Shown piece after piece: positions 1 to 7,763 of a DNA stretch of 18,682 bases. The DNA is from Pseudomonadota bacterium. GTDB lineage: Bacteria; Pseudomonadota; Gammaproteobacteria; Burkholderiales; Gallionellaceae. The stretch spans positions 1-18,682 of the forward strand of contig JAJXWG010000010.1 in the NCBI GenBank assembly GCA_021781695.1, in the 5' to 3' direction. The number at the start of each line of letters is the position of its first letter. Position 1 is the stretch's first letter. A model generated the notes under the pieces. That model saw only the letters and a program-made list of their open reading frames with translations, made no database searches and had not been told where the DNA came from. The translations under genes were made by a program, and so were the position numbers.

Positions 1-90
1 ATGCAGCGGTACTCTTGCTTGGTTTTGTCCACCGAATATGCAGCTTGCGCGTTAAATGCACGGGGTGATGCGGTTGAGAATATATCCTGA
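1..90 (+). CDS. Possible C-terminal end of an upstream gene (partial)
   Basis: The frame starting at base 1 is open and ends in TGA at 88-90, ten bases before the ATG of the barrel protein at 101. The stop codon overlaps the purine-rich ribosome-binding stretch (tgagga) of that next gene, as is common inside operons. Only about 29 codons are visible and I recognise no motif in them, so this may be the tail of a gene beginning outside the window or simply chance open frame. Confidence 0.25.
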   Translation: MQRYSCLVLSTEYAACALNARGDAVENIS

Positions 91-100
91 GGATGGTTGT

Positions 101-1237
101 ATGCCAAAAAAATATTGCCTAGCACTGTTTCTTTCGGTGAGTGCGGGCATTTCTGCCGCTAAGGCGGACCAGAGCGCGCCAAGTGACGCAGGCGTTGCTG
201 CGGTAACTGACCAGCAGATGTTCGAATTCGGCAGCTACGGCACACTGGGTGCGACTCATGCCAGTCTGAATTCCGCAGATTACGCGCTTGATGCGCCGAT
301 GCCTTATGGTTCAGGACGCAGCACCTACTTGTCGCCCAACGACAACAGCCTGATTGCAGCGCATGTGAATGCGACATTCACACCCGACTTCACGGCGATA
401 TTTCAGGTCATTTCAGAATACAATTCAAACGGCAACTACAGGCCGGAAGTCGAGTGGGCGAACGCGAAATATGCATTCACCCCGAACTTCTACATCAAGG
501 CCGGACGTTTCGCCTTGCCGACCTTTATCGACTCGGACAATCACGATGTCGGCTACAGTTTTGTATGGGTACATACACCAGTCGAACTGTACCAGCAGAT
601 GCCGATCACGAGCGTGGACGGAATAAACGCGGTATACCGTTTTTCATTGGGTGAGGCCGAGAATTCCGTGAAGCTGATCGCAGGCCAGAACACCACTGAA
701 ACTGCGCTCGGGATAACCAACTCGAAAAACATGCGGGGGATATTCGACAACCTCGAATACGGTCAGGCGACATTTCACATGGGTTACCAGCAGCGCAGCT
801 CTTCAACCCAGTCGGATCTTGCAACTCTGAATACAGGATGGGTAGAGGCCAGCGATCTTTCTGCCGGGATCAGTTATGATCCCGGCAGCTGGTTTTTCAA
901 GTCGGAATGGTTGCAGGACCGCACGCTCTACAAGACCAATGCCATGTATGCCAGCGCGGGATATCGCATGCATCAGTTCACGCCTTATCTGACGCACAGC
1001 CAAAGCAGTGCTGCGTCAGCCTATGAAAATTCTCTGCCATACCTGAACATGGCGCAGAAATCCAACAGTGTGGGCGTGCGCTGGGACTTCATGAAAAATT
1101 TCGACTTCAAGCTGCAGTATGACCACATCAAACTGGGCGACAATTCGAACGGCTACCTGGTCAATGTGCCTGATAATGTCACTTTGTCCGGGAAGACCTT
1201 CCACGTGATTTCCGCGGTTGTCGATTTTGTGTTCTAA
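101..1237 (+). CDS. Outer-membrane beta-barrel (porin-like) protein
   Basis: The protein has 378 residues from the ATG at 101, preceded by a Shine-Dalgarno-like tgagga seven to eight bases upstream. An in-frame start at 56 would put 15 odd residues before the signal peptide, so 101 is preferred. Residues 1-22 form a classic Sec signal peptide: KK at the N terminus, a hydrophobic core, and cleavage after AKA. The mature part alternates polar and hydrophobic residues with many aromatics, consistent with beta strands, and ends in VDFVF. A C-terminal phenylalanine is the usual insertion signal of outer-membrane barrels. It probably forms a channel in the outer membrane; substrate unknown. The binding-protein gene follows after 25 bases, suggesting co-transcription. 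The class is well supported, the exact porin family is not. Confidence 0.75.
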   Translation: MPKKYCLALFLSVSAGISAAKADQSAPSDAGVAAVTDQQMFEFGSYGTLGATHASLNSADYALDAPMPYGSGRSTYLSPNDNSLIAAHVNATFTPDFTAIFQVISEYNSNGNYRPEVEWANAKYAFTPNFYIKAGRFALPTFIDSDNHDVGYSFVWVHTPVELYQQMPITSVDGINAVYRFSLGEAENSVKLIAGQNTTETALGITNSKNMRGIFDNLEYGQATFHMGYQQRSSSTQSDLATLNTGWVEASDLSAGISYDPGSWFFKSEWLQDRTLYKTNAMYASAGYRMHQFTPYLTHSQSSAASAYENSLPYLNMAQKSNSVGVRWDFMKNFDFKLQYDHIKLGDNSNGYLVNVPDNVTLSGKTFHVISAVVDFVF

Positions 1238-1262
1238 CTGCCCAGCCAACGTGAGTCTATCC

Positions 1263-1691
1263 ATGCTGTTTTCCAGATTCTTCAAATGGGCATTGCCGCT
1301 GGCCATTCTGCTTTTCGCACAGCCCGCCATTGCTGACGTGGTGGTGATCGTTTCAGCCAAGAGTCCTGTCGTGAATCTGTCGGCAGACCAGGTCGCCAAG
1401 ATTTTCCTGGGCAAGAGCACGAGCTTTCCGAATAACGATCCTGCTTATCCAATCGATCAGCCGCTGGGAAGCGCGGTCAGGGACGAGTTCTACGCCAAGG
1501 TGGTGCACAAGGATGCCTCACAGCTTGCCGCATACTGGGCGAAAATCATCTTCACAGGCGAAGGGCGTCCGCCCAAACTTGTCGCAGGCGACAAGGCGGT
1601 TGTCAAAATCATCGCAGACAACCCCGATGCGATAGGCTACATAGACAGCAGCGCTTTGAACCACAGCGTCAGAGCTGTCCTTTTGCCTTAG
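1263..1691 (+). CDS. Periplasmic phosphate-binding-like (PstS-like) small protein
   Basis: The product is 142 residues from ATG 1263 and carries a signal peptide (residues 1-24, cleavage after AIA). GTG at 1251 is in frame but has no ribosome-binding site, whereas the ATG has a weak gtgag upstream. The mature part resembles the short PBP-like domain annotated as phosphate ABC transporter substrate-binding protein. Diagnostic stretches are VVIVSAKSPVVNLSADQV, IFLGKSTSFPN, AAYWAKIIFTGEGRPP and the closing NPDAIGYIDSSAL. At about 118 mature residues it is much shorter than true PstS (about 320), so it is a single-lobe-like homologue and probably not a transporter component; no pst permease genes are nearby. 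It lies 7 bases before the hybrid kinase gene. I infer, without proof, that it may present a ligand to that kinase. Confidence 0.75.
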   Translation: MLFSRFFKWALPLAILLFAQPAIADVVVIVSAKSPVVNLSADQVAKIFLGKSTSFPNNDPAYPIDQPLGSAVRDEFYAKVVHKDASQLAAYWAKIIFTGEGRPPKLVAGDKAVVKIIADNPDAIGYIDSSALNHSVRAVLLP

Positions 1692-1698
1692 GCACAGC

Positions 1699-4401
1699 AT
1701 GAGTAAATTCCGCAATTACCCGTTGAAACTGAAGCTGCTGCTGGTTCCCTCGACTGCGGTATTGGGCTTTGTCGTTTACCTGATCTATTCGTCGCTGGTG
1801 CTGTCGGGAGGCAATGCGCTCCTGAAGGAAATTCGCGAGGTTGAATTTCCGATACTCTATGCGGCCGGCGAAAATCTGAAAAGCTTCGAAGGCGTCGTGG
1901 AATCCTTGAATACGGCGGCTGCTACCGGAGAGGTGGACTATCTTGAAACTTCAAGAACCAAGGCCGCAGAAATCCTGAACCGTTACCAAAAAATGGAACA
2001 GACCTATCCTGCGCATATCAAGGATATCGAGAAACTTAAATCCAGTTTCAACAATTTTTACGCGCTGGCTTATGATATTGCGCAACGGATGACGATACGG
2101 CAAAACCTGCCCAGCGCGCAGCAGATACAGCAAATGCGGATCTTGCGCGATGCGTATTCGCATGATGCTGCAACCTACCGGGAAAATGCCGAGAAGGAGT
2201 TTCAGGGAACGATAAGAACCGCGATCAGCAGATCGGAAAGGGCGCAGGGGTCGGGTGCAATCATAGGCGCGGTCATGCTTCTTATCATCGGCGTGCTGAC
2301 GCTGCTGGTCAACCGCGGCATCGTCGTGCTGGAAGAGGTGGTCGAGAACCGCAACAGGATGCTGGAGCGGGTCAACAGCGAACTGGAACAGGAAATCCGG
2401 AAACTGAAAGCAGCAGAAGAAGCCAGGAGTCATGCTGAAGCTGCAAGCCATATCAAGGACGAATTTCTGGCCAACATGAGCCATGAACTTCGTACGCCTA
2501 TGAATGCGGTGATCGGCTTGAGCCATCTTTGTCTGCAGACCGAGCTGTCCGGCAAACAGCATGACTATCTGCAGAAGATACACAGTTCTGCCAAATCGCT
2601 TTTGGGCATCCTCAATGACATTCTGGATGTTTCCAAGATTGAGGCCGGAAAAATGGAACTGGACAGGATTCCATTTGAGCCGGGTGAAGTCATGGATAAT
2701 CTTTCAACGATACTGGGGGCAAAATGCCAGGAAAAATCTCTCGGTTTTCTTCTGGATACGGCTGACGATGTTCCCGAGGTATTGATAGGCGATCCGCTGA
2801 GGCTGGGTCAGGTGCTGATCAACCTGGCCGGCAATGCCGTCAAGTTCACCCAGCAGGGTGAGGTGGTGGTGCGTGCAGCGCTGGAAAAGGAAGAGCGCGA
2901 TCATGTAGTTTTGCGCTTTACCGTGAAAGACACCGGAATAGGATTGACGCAGCAGGAAATAGACAGGCTGTTTCGGCCATTCACCCAGGCCGATACCAGC
3001 ATCACCCGTAAATTTGGCGGGACGGGTCTGGGACTCACGATCAGCAAGCGTCTTGTCGAGAAAATGGAGGGAAAGATATGGGTGGAAAGCGCGCCAGGTT
3101 TGGGCTCGAAGTTCATCTTTACCGCCCGATTCCGGAAGGCAGGAAAACCGGCCGGCGCGGCTCAAGTCGAACAGGCCGGCATGCGCGGCATGCGTGTTCT
3201 TGTCGTGGGAGATAATGAAGGCGGTCTGAAAACGCTGATCAGCCATCTTGAGTCTTTCATGCTTGACGTAAGCGTAGCTGGCAATGTGCACGATGCATTG
3301 AACATCGTGCACCAGGCGAACAAGGAGGCGCGGCCAGTTGCGCTGGCCATCTTTGATGGGAAAACGGCGGATATCAATGAGCCGGACGTGGCCCGGGAAT
3401 TGCAGGCCATGATCGTGCTCGGCATCAAGCCTAGAGTGCTGCTGATCACAGGCGGAATTTCAGCTCAGATAGATGAAAAAGTGGTGGACGGTCTGCTTGC
3501 AAGACCTTATGGAAAAGAAGAACTGTTCGATGTTATCGCGAAAATCTCCGGCAAAGACAGATCCTCGACTGGGAAATTCAGGACGCTGGGCGCGCGCTTT
3601 AACATGGAGCTCGTGTCTCAGGTACGCGGGGCGCATGTGCTGCTGGTTGAAGACAACGAAATCAACCAGCAAATTGCCAAGGAGCTGCTGGAGACTTTCG
3701 GCATCACGGTGAAGGTCGCAGAGAACGGCGAAGAAGCGATCGCGTGGCTTAAGGACGAGCGATTCGACGGCGTTTTAATGGATATGCAGATGCCCGTTAT
3801 GGATGGCATCAGCGCCACCCGCGAAATTCGCAAGGATCCAGGATTTGCCAAGCTGCCCATCATCGCGCTGACTGCGAACGTGTTCATCAGCGAACAGAAC
3901 CAGTTTCTGGCTGCCGGGATGAACGATCACATAGGCAAGCCGATAGATCCGGACCAGTTGATCGCCACGCTTGCAAAATGGGTGCACCCGATGCGCAGTG
4001 TGGAAAGCATCCCACTTCCCCGTGTAAAAACTGCGCAGGCAGCACTTCCTGATTTGCCCGGTGTCAAGGTAGCGGAGAGCGTGCGCCGTATAGGCGGGAA
4101 TGTGGATCTGTACTATTCGTTGCTGGACATGTTCATAACGGGTCAAAAAAATATTGTTCAGGAAATGCGCACTTCGTTATCCTCCAGAGACTTGAAAACT
4201 GCTGAAAGACAGGCGCACACGTTGAAAGGCATTGCCGGCAATCTCGGTGTGCAGGAACTGCAAAGCCAGGCCGGAATACTGGAGAAGAATTTCAGGGATG
4301 GCGTGCTCGATGACGTAGAGCCCTTGCTTGAACAAATGGATCTCGAGCTGGCACGGTTGATGAAAAGCATCGATCAGGCACTTGCTGCACGACCATCCTG
4401 A
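1699..4401 (+). CDS. Hybrid sensor histidine kinase (BarA-like, HisKA-HATPase-REC-REC-HPt)
   Basis: This 900-residue inner-membrane phosphorelay kinase has transmembrane helices at about 13-35 and 186-204, enclosing a mostly helical periplasmic sensor region of about 150 residues. A coiled coil (about 208-250) leads to the HisKA box with phospho-accepting H262 (SHELRTP). The HATPase follows, with N box N379, G1 DTGIG at 411-415 and G2 GGTGLG at 440-445. The first receiver (about 497-620) looks degenerate: the acidic pair is G504-D505 and the conserved lysine is replaced by R602, although D553 sits at the acceptor site. The second receiver is complete (E651/D652, D695, T725, K747). The C-terminal HPt domain carries H840 (AHTLKG). 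The expected relay is H262 to D695 to H840 and on to an unlinked response regulator. The gene starts 7 bases after the binding-protein gene with only a weak ribosome site, implying coupling. Confidence 0.92.
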   Translation: MSKFRNYPLKLKLLLVPSTAVLGFVVYLIYSSLVLSGGNALLKEIREVEFPILYAAGENLKSFEGVVESLNTAAATGEVDYLETSRTKAAEILNRYQKMEQTYPAHIKDIEKLKSSFNNFYALAYDIAQRMTIRQNLPSAQQIQQMRILRDAYSHDAATYRENAEKEFQGTIRTAISRSERAQGSGAIIGAVMLLIIGVLTLLVNRGIVVLEEVVENRNRMLERVNSELEQEIRKLKAAEEARSHAEAASHIKDEFLANMSHELRTPMNAVIGLSHLCLQTELSGKQHDYLQKIHSSAKSLLGILNDILDVSKIEAGKMELDRIPFEPGEVMDNLSTILGAKCQEKSLGFLLDTADDVPEVLIGDPLRLGQVLINLAGNAVKFTQQGEVVVRAALEKEERDHVVLRFTVKDTGIGLTQQEIDRLFRPFTQADTSITRKFGGTGLGLTISKRLVEKMEGKIWVESAPGLGSKFIFTARFRKAGKPAGAAQVEQAGMRGMRVLVVGDNEGGLKTLISHLESFMLDVSVAGNVHDALNIVHQANKEARPVALAIFDGKTADINEPDVARELQAMIVLGIKPRVLLITGGISAQIDEKVVDGLLARPYGKEELFDVIAKISGKDRSSTGKFRTLGARFNMELVSQVRGAHVLLVEDNEINQQIAKELLETFGITVKVAENGEEAIAWLKDERFDGVLMDMQMPVMDGISATREIRKDPGFAKLPIIALTANVFISEQNQFLAAGMNDHIGKPIDPDQLIATLAKWVHPMRSVESIPLPRVKTAQAALPDLPGVKVAESVRRIGGNVDLYYSLLDMFITGQKNIVQEMRTSLSSRDLKTAERQAHTLKGIAGNLGVQELQSQAGILEKNFRDGVLDDVEPLLEQMDLELARLMKSIDQALAARPS

Positions 4402-4422
4402 AACCGCCTGACTGCGAATTTA

Positions 4423-4454
4423 TTGATGCATGCGCCAGGCAAAGCCCGTAAAAT
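4423..4454 (+). promoter_or_regulatory. gltX: Possible gltX promoter
   Basis: A -10-like TAAAAT at 4449-4454 is followed by a GC-rich gcgcc discriminator. The best -35 candidate, TTGATG at 4423-4428, gives a long 20-base spacer. Transcription would start about 15 bases before the ATG at 4476, which fits the absence of a clear Shine-Dalgarno there. Moderate to low confidence because of the spacer. Confidence 0.35.
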
Positions 4455-4475
4455 GCGCCATTTTGCTTATCGATT

Positions 4476-5867
4476 ATGACTATACGCACTCGTTTTGCTC
4501 CAAGCCCGACCGGCTATCTGCATATCGGCGGCGCGCGCACCGCGCTGTTCTCATGGGCGTATGCCAGAAGGCTTCGCGGCACGTTCATACTGCGCATCGA
4601 AGACACCGATCTCGAACGTTCATCCGAAGCTTCTGTTAAGGCAATACTGGACGGGATGTCCTGGCTCAATCTCGATTACGACGAAGGGCCTTATTACCAG
4701 ATGCAGCGCATGGATCGCTACAAGGAAGTTCTGGCACAGATGATCGCTGCAGGCCACGCCTACCATTGCTATGCTACGCCGGAAGAACTGGAGGCGATGC
4801 GCGAGGCGATGCGGGTGCGCGGAGAAAAGCCGCGTTACGATGGCCGCTGGCGTCCCGAACCCGGCAAGGCGCTGCCCGATATTCCTGAAGGCATCAAGCC
4901 TGTGGTGCGTTTCAAGAACCCCATGGAGGGTGTTGCGGCATGGGATGACATGGTCAAGGGGCACATCGTTTTTGAAAACAGCGAGCTGGACGATCTCATC
5001 ATCGCGCGTCCCGACGGCACGCCCACCTATAATTTCTGTGTGGTGGTGGACGATCTGGACATGAATATCACGCATGTGATCAGGGGCGACGATCACGTCA
5101 ACAACACACCTCGCCAGATCAACATTCTAAAGGCGCTGGGCGCGAGCTTGCCGCAGTACGCGCATGTGCCGATGATACTGGGCAGCGACGGCGAGCGGCT
5201 TTCCAAACGCCACGGTGCTGTGAGCGTGATGCAGTATGCCGAGGACGGATACCTTCCCGAGGCGCTGGTCAACTATCTGTCGCGTCTGGGCTGGTCGCAT
5301 GGCGACGAGGAGGTTTTTCAGGTAGAGCAATTCGTCGAATGGTTCGATCTCGAACACATCAGCAAATCGGCAGCGCAATTCAACCCCGAAAAACTGCGCT
5401 GGTTGAACCAGCACTACATAAAACTTGCCGACAATGCGCGCCTGGCCGAGCTGACAGGAGAGCATCTGTTGTCGCGCGGCGTGCAGTTGAAGGCCGCTCC
5501 CGGGCTGGAAGACGTGATTGCGCTGTACAAAGGGCGCGTGGCAACCCTGGTCGAGCTGGCAGATGAAGCCGAGGTATTTTATATCGATGTGCATCCCGAA
5601 CAGGCGCTGATCGATGAACATCTCGTGCCCGAAGTGATGCCGGTGCTGCGTGAGCTTTCGTGTCGATTTGCGGATGTCGAATGGGATGCGCCCCATCTGG
5701 CAGCACTCATCAAGGAACTGCTTGCTGCTCACCAGCTTAAAATGCCAAGGCTAGCGATGCCTTTGCGCGTGATGCTGGTAGGCCAGACGCAAACGCCTTC
5801 GGTTGATGCGGTTCTGGCATTGTTCGATCGTGAGACGGTGCTCGCGCGCATGAACAGATATCTGTAA
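4476..5867 (+). CDS. gltX: Glutamate--tRNA ligase
   Basis: This 463-residue class I aminoacyl-tRNA synthetase attaches glutamate to tRNA-Glu in the cytoplasm using ATP. The N terminus TRFAPSPTGYLHIGGARTA holds the HIGH-type motif (HIGG, residues 16-19). The KMSKS-type loop is LSKR at 242-245, followed by HGA. LRIEDTDLERS is the usual substrate-binding stretch. The length matches bacterial GluRS (about 460-480), and the C-terminal helical anticodon-binding domain is complete. The start at 4476 is fixed by the conserved N terminus; no strong ribosome site precedes it. The gene for its cognate tRNA lies directly downstream (6019-6094), separated by a promoter of its own. Whether it is discriminating or also charges tRNA-Gln cannot be told from this window. 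Confidence 0.97.
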   Translation: MTIRTRFAPSPTGYLHIGGARTALFSWAYARRLRGTFILRIEDTDLERSSEASVKAILDGMSWLNLDYDEGPYYQMQRMDRYKEVLAQMIAAGHAYHCYATPEELEAMREAMRVRGEKPRYDGRWRPEPGKALPDIPEGIKPVVRFKNPMEGVAAWDDMVKGHIVFENSELDDLIIARPDGTPTYNFCVVVDDLDMNITHVIRGDDHVNNTPRQINILKALGASLPQYAHVPMILGSDGERLSKRHGAVSVMQYAEDGYLPEALVNYLSRLGWSHGDEEVFQVEQFVEWFDLEHISKSAAQFNPEKLRWLNQHYIKLADNARLAELTGEHLLSRGVQLKAAPGLEDVIALYKGRVATLVELADEAEVFYIDVHPEQALIDEHLVPEVMPVLRELSCRFADVEWDAPHLAALIKELLAAHQLKMPRLAMPLRVMLVGQTQTPSVDAVLALFDRETVLARMNRYL

Positions 5868-5875
5868 TTTTTTTT
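5854..5875 (+). terminator. Weak intrinsic terminator at the end of gltX
   Basis: The 12-base palindrome ACAGATATCTGT (5854-5865) overlaps the gltX stop codon and is followed by two A and a run of eight T (5868-5875). As RNA it can form only a short 4-bp stem with a 4-base loop, so termination would be partial at best. Confidence 0.35.
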
Positions 5876-5884
5876 CAATTTGAC

Positions 5885-5913
5885 TTTACAAGCAGAGGGC
5901 TCATCCCTATAAT
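5885..5913 (+). promoter_or_regulatory. Sigma-70 promoter of the tRNA-Ala/tRNA-Glu operon
   Basis: TTTACA (5885-5890) and a perfect TATAAT (5908-5913) are separated by 17 bases. The following GCGCGCTC is a GC-rich discriminator of the type found at stringently controlled stable-RNA promoters. The start point should fall near 5920, a little before the tRNA-Ala gene at 5933. Confidence 0.8.
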
Positions 5914-5932
5914 GCGCGCTCTTTCGAGGTAA

Positions 5933-6008
<76 letters not shown>

Positions 6009-6018
6009 AAGAAACCAC

Positions 6019-6094
6019 GTCCCCATCGTCTAGAGGCCTAGGACATCGCCCTTTCACGGCGGTAACACGAGTTCGAATCTCGTTGGGGACGCCA
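6019..6094 (+). tRNA. tRNA-Glu (anticodon TTC), integration target
   Basis: The gene starts GTCCCC and ends GGGGACGCCA with encoded CCA. The anticodon loop CTTTCAC (6051-6057) places TTC at 6053-6055. It follows tRNA-Ala after 10 bases in the same transcript. Its 3' part from 6059 is duplicated exactly at 18199-18234, marking it as the attachment site of the downstream element. The reconstituted tRNA is intact, so integration did not destroy function. Confidence 0.97.
6059..6094 (+). repeat. attL (tRNA-Glu 3' half)
   Basis: These 36 bases are identical to 18199-18234 in the same orientation. With one mismatch (G6058 against A18198) the repeat extends to 44 bases (6051-6094 against 18191-18234). 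It covers the anticodon stem, T arm and acceptor end of tRNA-Glu. Confidence 0.93.
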
Positions 6095-6103
6095 TATAAA
6101 ACA

Positions 6104-6131
6104 ATGGCTTGCAGAGATGCAGGCCATTTTT
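6104..6131 (+). terminator. Intrinsic terminator behind tRNA-Glu supplied by the element
   Basis: A 10-bp stem (6104-6113 with 6118-6127, one G·U pair) with loop GAGA is followed by a T run. It sits just inside attL, so the tRNA operon now ends on element DNA; the chromosome's own terminator lies beyond attR. Confidence 0.85.
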
Positions 6132-6136
6132 ATTTA

Positions 6137-6159
6137 CAACTTGTCTCAGATTTGTCTCA
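6137..6159 (+). repeat. Candidate integrase arm-type site, left end
   Basis: Two TTGTCTC units (6141-6147 and 6152-6158) are spaced 11 bases apart, one helical turn. The 23-base stretch recurs in the same orientation at 18059-18081 with one mismatch. In the excised circle both copies would flank the attP core, as arm sites do for lambda-type integrases. Confidence 0.6.
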
Positions 6160-6219
6160 TGCGTGTTTTTTCATGAGGACTGAAATACAGGGAATCACCC
6201 CTGCGATAAATTGCGTACG

Positions 6220-6244
6220 AAAAAAACCCGCCACAAGGGCGGGT
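6220..6244 (-). terminator. Intrinsic terminator of the tail-gene operon
   Basis: On the minus strand ACCCGCC and GGCGGGT form a perfect 7-bp GC-rich stem with a 5-base loop, followed by a run of T (plus-strand A run 6220-6225). It lies 26 bases beyond the stop of the gpZ-like gene and would also keep operon transcription from entering the tRNA genes antisense. Confidence 0.9.
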
Positions 6245-6270
6245 AGTCGTGTGGTCCTATTGCTCAAGCA

Positions 6271-6867
6271 TTAACTCTTCAAGCGGATATAGTTCAGTTC
6301 TGACGCGAGCACCTTAGGAAAATAATCCCTGATCTTCCGCATAATTGCTTCCTCAACCGCTGAATTGCTCAACGCAGTCGGGATCGATGGGCCAAACAAT
6401 TCACGGATCGGCAAATTCGCCCTGATTGGTTTGCCGCGTTTTCCTACCTTTTTGCCCTTTGCTCCATTGACGAGAGCCGCGCCGGTTCTTTCAAACACCC
6501 CAACATGGCCGTTGCTCATCGTTCGGATAAAAGCATGACGCAAGGTTTTGCGCACTCCTTTCACGCTGAATGACACACCTGACCCTGTTTGCCGCGCTTC
6601 GTAGTTAATCAGGGCAATCGGTTGTCCGGTTGACCTCAATACAACAACCAGATTGCCCACGGAAGCCTTCTTGATTGAGAAGCTTCTCTTAATCGCTGAA
6701 GCCTTGATGTTGTATCCGGCGGCGCGCACTTCCTGTGAAGCAGAAGCCCTTGCTGAGATTGCCGTCTTGTTGAGCGCGCGGACTACAGCCTTCTGTTGAT
6801 CGCCGACATACTTGGCCAGGGAAGCAACGATATCTTTGACGTTTGTTTCAACCTTAATGGAAAACAT
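6271..6867 (-). CDS. Phage minor tail protein Z-like (GpZ family)
   Basis: The product is 198 residues from ATG 6867, with gaggg about ten bases upstream; an in-frame ATG at 6882 lies deeper in the preceding gene. The layout matches the lambda gpZ family: an early helix with ALNKTAISARASASQEV, a following basic segment AIKRSFSIKK, a central part with the aromatic phage-type stretch RHAFIRTMSNGHVGVFERTG, a PIRELFGPSIP segment, and a C-terminal helix ending YFPKVLASELNYI. In lambda gpZ (192 residues) helps complete the tail tip end that joins the head. It overlaps the stop of the preceding gene and is last in its operon before the terminator at 6220-6244. The family call is from sequence pattern only. 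Confidence 0.7.
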   Translation of the reverse strand: MFSIKVETNVKDIVASLAKYVGDQQKAVVRALNKTAISARASASQEVRAAGYNIKASAIKRSFSIKKASVGNLVVVLRSTGQPIALINYEARQTGSGVSFSVKGVRKTLRHAFIRTMSNGHVGVFERTGAALVNGAKGKKVGKRGKPIRANLPIRELFGPSIPTALSNSAVEEAIMRKIRDYFPKVLASELNYIRLKS

Positions 6868-7225
6868 GCGCGCTGCCCTCATAGGTTAATTTGAAGATGC
6901 AACACACTAAGGGCTTGTCGTTATCCTCGTCGATGATCTGCTCAATGCACCCGTTAGCGAAGGCCGACTGCGCGCCCTCAGCCGTGGCTGATAGATGCAA
7001 TCCCGATGCACCGTAAATGTCAACTCCTGCCTGTGTCGTCAGCAAGATGATATACATGCGCTGAATAATTTCCCCTAGATTTATTTCCGCATCCAGGAAA
7101 ACAAAATCTGAGCTTTGATCCACGTCGTCTAGTGAATCCACCACAACCCCATCGAGCAGAGAAATTAACTCCAGGGCCTCTGCTCGACCGGAGCAAGTCT
7201 TGAGATATCTTGCCGCTAAATACAT
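6854..7225 (-). CDS. Unknown small phage protein (123 aa), possible tail-associated
   Basis: I do not recognise this protein. The start is ambiguous among clustered ATGs. The one at 7225 has AAAGGA six bases upstream, while 7240 overlaps the previous stop as ATGA and would add five residues. It is acidic in its first half (LLDGVVVDSLDDVDQSSD), followed by a hydrophobic stretch RMYIILLTTQAGVDIYG, and it ends in VFH. It lies immediately upstream of and overlapping the gpZ-like gene, and its length is near that of tail-terminator proteins such as lambda gpU (131). That resemblance is only positional and I would not assign it. Confidence 0.6.
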   Translation of the reverse strand: MYLAARYLKTCSGRAEALELISLLDGVVVDSLDDVDQSSDFVFLDAEINLGEIIQRMYIILLTTQAGVDIYGASGLHLSATAEGAQSAFANGCIEQIIDEDNDKPLVCCIFKLTYEGSAHVFH

Positions 7226-7236
7226 GCTCATTCCTT

Positions 7237-7437
7237 TCATGAAAGTGATACGCCACATTTGACCAGTTCGGCGATGATTTCGCTTGCGGCCGTATTGATC
7301 TGGTCCCTTAAACCACCCACATTGAGAGACATATCGATACCATAAGAGCTGCTGGTATTGTTTTTCACGATAAGACCGTTTGCCGCATTCATTCCAGCGT
7401 CTTTGCCTGCCAGTGAGGAGATGATTTTATCCACCAT
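7237..7437 (-). CDS. Unknown small protein (66 aa)
   Basis: An ATG at 7437 gives 66 residues beginning MVDKIISSLAGKD; a TTG at 7473 would overlap the previous gene by 16 bases and add 12 residues. No domain is recognised. The sequence is Asn/Ser/Gly rich in the middle (VKNNTSSSYGIDMSLNVGG) with a C-terminal helix (INTAASEIIAELVK). Its stop overlaps the ATG at 7240 of the next frame as ATGA, consistent with operon membership. It could be the leftover C terminus of a longer phage protein, since it follows directly on a primase fragment that seems to have lost its remainder. Confidence 0.45.
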   Translation of the reverse strand: MVDKIISSLAGKDAGMNAANGLIVKNNTSSSYGIDMSLNVGGLRDQINTAASEIIAELVKCGVSLS

Positions 7438-7457
7438 TGGAATCGGCCCAGCGCCAA

Positions 7458-7763
7458 TCAAACTTTGTAGCAAGCGAGCAACCCCCCATTTGCGCCAAGG
7501 CGGCTTTCAGCTCGTTCGCGCTTTACGCCATCCAGATAAGCCACAAGGGCCACCAGAGCGGCGCCCTTGTCAGAGCTTGCAAAATCAGCCCATGCGCCGG
7601 TGTTAAGGTTGATCGAAAACGAACCCAGCTTACTATCGGATCGCGTGGGGTTACGCACCACATATTCATGCCCGTGCCGCTTGCCGCCCGGCAGCCATGA
7701 AGTAAGGACGTTTTCAATACTCGATAGAGCGGCGGTGTTGATCCGTTTGAAGTCGGCCTTCAT
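7458..7763 (-). CDS. Phage primase N-terminal-like fragment (101 aa)
   Basis: The stretches WLPGGKRHGHEYVVRNPTR, SKLGSFSINLNTGAWADFA and KGAALVALVAYLDG match the N-terminal region found in many phage primases and primase-helicases, where it normally precedes a Toprim or helicase part of several hundred residues. Here the protein stops about 20 residues after that block. The end GANGGLLACYKV does not look like the usual continuation, so this is probably a truncated or fused gene. The start overlaps the upstream stop as ATGA. Its place inside a tail-gene operon, far from the element's own primase (14117-14941), is odd. A stand-alone DNA-binding role is possible. Confidence 0.6.
   Translation of the reverse strand: MKADFKRINTAALSSIENVLTSWLPGGKRHGHEYVVRNPTRSDSKLGSFSINLNTGAWADFASSDKGAALVALVAYLDGVKRERAESRLGANGGLLACYKV

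Noticed and set aside
1951..2583. Long antisense frame in the hybrid kinase gene
   Set aside because: It is a mirror of a well-supported coding region; the kinase domains fix the true frame.
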